Assembly: GCA_022705405.1 (NCBI GenBank)
Contig: JAKJEN010000005.1
Span: 1-43,726 of the forward strand
Length of the DNA stretch: 43,726 bases
Reading direction: 5' to 3'
From: Planctomycetota bacterium
Lineage (GTDB): Bacteria; Planctomycetota; Phycisphaerae; Sedimentisphaerales; Anaerohalosphaeraceae
The notes under the pieces are model-generated. The model worked only from the letters and a program-made list of their open reading frames with translations. It made no database searches and was not told where the DNA came from. The stretch's first letter is position 1, and each line of letters starts with the position of its first letter. The position numbers were made by a program, and so were the translations under genes. Positions 41,636 through 43,726 of the stretch are shown here, piece by piece.

Positions 41636-42120
41636 CTACACAACAACTTTCCGCATCCGTAAGAAACGGACAGTCAAAAGTCCTATGGATCCGAGCAAAA
41701 TAGAGCCCGGGGCCGGTACGACCGCCGTGGGCACAGTTCTTCCGATGTGGACGGAACCGATTGACTTTTGAAGTTTGAGCCAGCTTGGCGTCCGGCTCAA
41801 CCGGCCTGAAGAGCTCGTCCAGTTTAAAGAGTCCCACGAATCCGACCAATTCGGCAATGTGCTTGATGTAATGGAGGACAGATTAGCGGGCATCGAAAGA
41901 GCGGCGACGGTTTGACTGTTCCAATCTGTTCCAAGATGGCCGGTTGCGGAGGCAAGTTCAAGCGCTAAAAGATCGGGCCATCTGTTTTCTGCTGTCTGTG
42001 TAATGATTACCTGGCTTGAAGCGGAGGACTCAATTAAGACCGGAGCAGCGGTTGCCGCTGCTGTCAGCAGTGCGGTTAATGCTGCAACGAAAACCCTTGT
42101 CTGACTGTGTTTGTTAGCAT
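41636..42120 (-). pseudogene. PEP-CTERM-like secreted protein with a frameshift in the signal peptide
   Basis: An ATG at 42120, with GAAGGGAG at 42138-42131 upstream on the minus strand, opens MLTNTVRQG and then stops after 14 codons. One frame over, the sequence reads a complete signal peptide core (VFVAALTALLTAAATAAP). It stays open for about 140 residues to the C-terminal anchor VPAPGSILLGSIGLL, followed by RFLRMRK. One extra base in the GGG run near 42094-42096 would join start and body perfectly. The tail matches PEP-CTERM sorting signals (V-P-x-P, hydrophobic helix, basic end) recognised by exosortase. The gene is either recently inactivated or carries a sequencing error. A strong terminator follows it. 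No exosortase is encoded in the window. Confidence 0.75.
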
Positions 42121-42221
42121 CCTTGGCTTTCTCCCTTCAATAGAAGTTCGTCTTAAATTTTAAAATTACTGCCTGATGATACGCAGCAAATAAACGAGAT
42201 GTTTTTGGAAAATTGAAAAAA

Positions 42222-42227
42222 ATTATA
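42222..42227 (-). promoter_or_regulatory. Candidate -10 element of the PEP-CTERM-like gene
   Basis: The minus strand reads a perfect TATAAT here, about 100 bases before the ATG at 42120. No matching -35 hexamer was found at normal spacing. A 14-base A/T-rich palindrome centred on ACGCGT lies just upstream (42237-42250). Confidence 0.3.
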
Positions 42228-42276
42228 CAAACGCAAAAAAAACGCGTTTTTGACTAACAAGATGTACAGGTTCCGA

Positions 42277-42327
42277 TTTGCGGATATTACCCCAACCTAT
42301 TGTCCGCAAAGAAGTTCCACAGGAACT
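42277..42327 (-). terminator. Two hairpins directly after ispG
   Basis: On the minus strand, AGTTCC-TGT-GGAACT (42327-42313) begins immediately after the ispG stop codon. A second stem of eight bases, TTTGCGGA with TCCGCAAA (42310-42303 and 42284-42277, 18-base loop), follows it. Neither has a long T-tract, so they may end or stabilise the ispG transcript; function is uncertain. Confidence 0.4.
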
Positions 42328-42329
42328 AT

Positions 42330-43388
42330 TTACAGGCGGGCGATTTCCTCCCGCAGGGCCTCCAGCAGTTTATCTTCCGCTACAGCGGCGATTTTTTGCC
42401 CGTGCCGATATAAAACCCCCTTTCCCTTGCCTGCACAGACCGCCACGTCCGCATCCGCCGCCTCCCCAGGTCCGTTTACGATGCACCCCATTACCGCCAC
42501 CCGAATTGGTTTGTGCAGCGTCTTCAATTCGTTTTTGACTTTTTTGGCCAAAGCAATCACGTCGATCTGGCAGCGTCCGCAGGTCGGACAGACGATCAGT
42601 TCCGGTTCTTCGGCCTGGATCAATCCCAACGGCTGCAAAATCGCTTTGGCGATCTGCACCTCTTGAACCGGATCGCCCGCAGCGCTGACTCGGATCGTGT
42701 CGCCGATCCCCTCCGCCAGCAGCGCCCCGATTGCCACCGCAGACGGAACCGCCGCATCCTCCGGCAGTCCGGCATGCGTGAGTCCGATATGGATCGGATA
42801 AGCAAAGTGCGCTGCCAGCGTCCGGTTGATCGCAATGGTTCGCAGGGTATCGGCGCTTTTGGCGCTGAGCACCAGGTTGTCAAAGCCCGCCTTTTCAAAC
42901 AGCCGGATGTACTCGGTCATCTCCTCCCGCATCAGATCTACCCGTCGGTCGGTCTGAACGTCTCCGGCTTTCAGGTCTCGGATACTTGCCTCGTTGACCC
43001 CGATCCGAATGGCGATCCGATGCCGCCTGGCACAATCAATGATCCGCCGGATGTCAGCGGCCTTTTTGATGTTTCCCGGATTCAGACGGATTTTGACGGC
43101 GCCGGCCTCAATGGCCTCAATGGCCCGTTCCGGCGAAAAATGAATATCCGCAATCAACGGCACCGAAACCTTCTGTACAATCTGCGCGAAGGCCTGGGTG
43201 TCCTTCTGCGTCGCTGCGGCGATACGAACCAGCCCGCAGCCGGCAGCGGCTAACCGGCTGACCTGCTGCACACAGGCGGATATATCGGTTGTGAAGACCT
43301 TGGCCATCGACTGGATCACCACCGGATGTTCCGATCCGATCCGTACTGATCCTGCGACGGCTGTTCGGGTTTTTCTTCGTTCAATCAT
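42330..43388 (-). CDS. ispG: (E)-4-hydroxy-3-methylbut-2-enyl-diphosphate synthase
   Basis: IspG (GcpE) converts methylerythritol cyclodiphosphate to HMBPP in the MEP isoprenoid pathway, using a [4Fe-4S] cluster. The 352-residue protein has the TIM-barrel start VRIGSEHPVVIQSMAKVFTTD and a C-terminal cluster site: CPTCGRC (C267, C270) and MGCIVNGPGE (C302 and Glu309), all four ligands expected for the family. The ATG at 43388 is chosen because the family N-terminus begins there; the frame is open upstream to 43574, but that part overlaps the EamA gene and has no family similarity. The ribosome binding site is weak (AGAGG, 13 bases away). It lies 44 bases after the EamA gene on the same strand. 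Confidence 0.96.
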   Translation of the reverse strand: MIERRKTRTAVAGSVRIGSEHPVVIQSMAKVFTTDISACVQQVSRLAAAGCGLVRIAAATQKDTQAFAQIVQKVSVPLIADIHFSPERAIEAIEAGAVKIRLNPGNIKKAADIRRIIDCARRHRIAIRIGVNEASIRDLKAGDVQTDRRVDLMREEMTEYIRLFEKAGFDNLVLSAKSADTLRTIAINRTLAAHFAYPIHIGLTHAGLPEDAAVPSAVAIGALLAEGIGDTIRVSAAGDPVQEVQIAKAILQPLGLIQAEEPELIVCPTCGRCQIDVIALAKKVKNELKTLHKPIRVAVMGCIVNGPGEAADADVAVCAGKGKGVLYRHGQKIAAVAEDKLLEALREEIARL

Positions 43389-43432
43389 CTTTGCAAGGAT
43401 ACCTCTGTTTGCCTTGTTTTTCAAATAAAAGT

Positions 43433-43726
43433 TCAAGCGCCGACAGCGCCTTTGGCGAGTTTGCTTTGTTTTTTCAAACCTCTTGCCATATACGCTGCCG
43501 CGGAACCCAGCACGATCAGTCCTCCCAAAAGAGCCCACGGTCCCGGCCGCTCGCCCATCAGCAGAAGGACCCACAGCGGATTGAGGATCGGCTCAAGGAT
43601 CGGGATCATGATGGCCTCCATCGCAGAGACATGCCGGATCGCAAGGCAGTACAGCACATAAGAAAGACCCAGTTGGAAAACCCCCAGAAAACCCAGCGAC
43701 AGCCAGCTGGCTGAATCCTGCGGCGG
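43433..43726 (-). CDS. EamA/DMT-superfamily transporter, C-terminal part (runs off the right edge)
   Basis: About 97 residues are visible, open at the window edge. The sequence has three hydrophobic helices. Helix and loop text such as LGFLGVFQLGLSYVLYCLAI, EAIMIPILEPILNPLW and GERPGPWALLGGLIVLG matches the last repeat of EamA proteins, in which the A-x-x-x-x-x-E-P-x-x-x-x-x-W/L motif is typical. The chain ends with a basic, soluble tail (ARGLKKQSKLAKG). The substrate is unknown; family members export amino acids, nucleotide-sugars or drugs. The true start lies beyond 43726. Confidence 0.85.
   Translation of the reverse strand, partial: PPQDSASWLSLGFLGVFQLGLSYVLYCLAIRHVSAMEAIMIPILEPILNPLWVLLLMGERPGPWALLGGLIVLGSAAAYMARGLKKQSKLAKGAVGA

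Noticed and set aside
42090-42096. GGGTTTT as a programmed -1 frameshift site in the PEP-CTERM-like gene
   Set aside because: The heptamer has the right composition, but it is in the wrong phase relative to the ATG frame. A simple one-base loss explains the data better.
42237-42250. Palindrome AAAAACGCGTTTTT as an intrinsic terminator
   Set aside because: It has no room for a loop and only four G/C pairs; more likely a protein site or chance in an AT-rich spacer.

Overview
The window looks like a chromosome segment of an anaerobic or facultatively anaerobic planctomycete, most likely class Phycisphaerae. The lineage is inferred from protein architecture only: a secreted protein with a Phycisphaerae-style dockerin-like tail, a prepilin-type protein ending in a DG-type motif, a PEP-CTERM-like anchor protein, and several beta-propeller proteins with a shared W-P-x-F-R-G-P signature. 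No rRNA, tRNA, CRISPR array, integrase or insertion sequence was recognised.

Region 1 (1-6.7 kb) is housekeeping and envelope: purD, a 1081-residue AsmA/YhdP-like membrane-anchored protein, a convergent secreted double-SH3 protein whose stop overlaps it, and a 91-residue stand-alone CBM48 glycogen-binding protein.

Region 2 (7.7-20.5 kb) is the most unusual part. Seven genes from 9169 to 18022 are packed with 1-4 base overlaps or a 3-base gap, and large PQQ-like propeller genes flank them. They encode an NHL propeller, an 88-residue Cys-rich Tat peptide, a Tat-exported four-cluster ferredoxin (NapG-like), an 8-helix NapH-like membrane ferredoxin, a membrane-anchored propeller, a NuoE-thioredoxin-NuoF-ferredoxin fusion and a NuoG/GltD-like flavoprotein. 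The flavoprotein appears to lack its NAD(P)H-binding Rossmann domain. Together they suggest a pathway between cytoplasmic NAD(P)H, the membrane and periplasmic Fe-S or propeller proteins, with no hydrogenase or other recognised terminal enzyme nearby. This is the best candidate for an undescribed system.

Region 3 (20.5-24.2 kb) holds secreted and surface proteins: a dockerin-like protein overlapping a prepilin-like protein, then after an AT-rich gap a two-repeat secreted protein closed by a clear intrinsic terminator.

Region 4 (24.3-39.9 kb) is a surface-polysaccharide locus. Plus-strand genes encode a Wzm/Wzt-type exporter, a sulfotransferase, a four-module glycosyltransferase, two small linker-type proteins and GT2 and GT4 transferases. 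A facing minus-strand operon encodes APS kinase (cysC), ATP sulfurylase (cysD, cysN), PAP phosphatase (cysQ), a WbaP-type initiating transferase and a GT-C membrane transferase. PAPS supply, a sulfotransferase and PAP removal next to glycan assembly, with no sulfite-forming reductase in the window, point to a sulfated exopolysaccharide. CysN carries a C-terminal APS-kinase-like domain that has lost its catalytic motifs.

Region 5 (40-43.7 kb) contains a rubrerythrin-like diiron protein with a good sigma70-type promoter, a lipopolysaccharide/RIO-type kinase, a PEP-CTERM protein with a frameshift in its signal peptide, ispG, and the C-terminal end of an EamA transporter that runs off the right edge.
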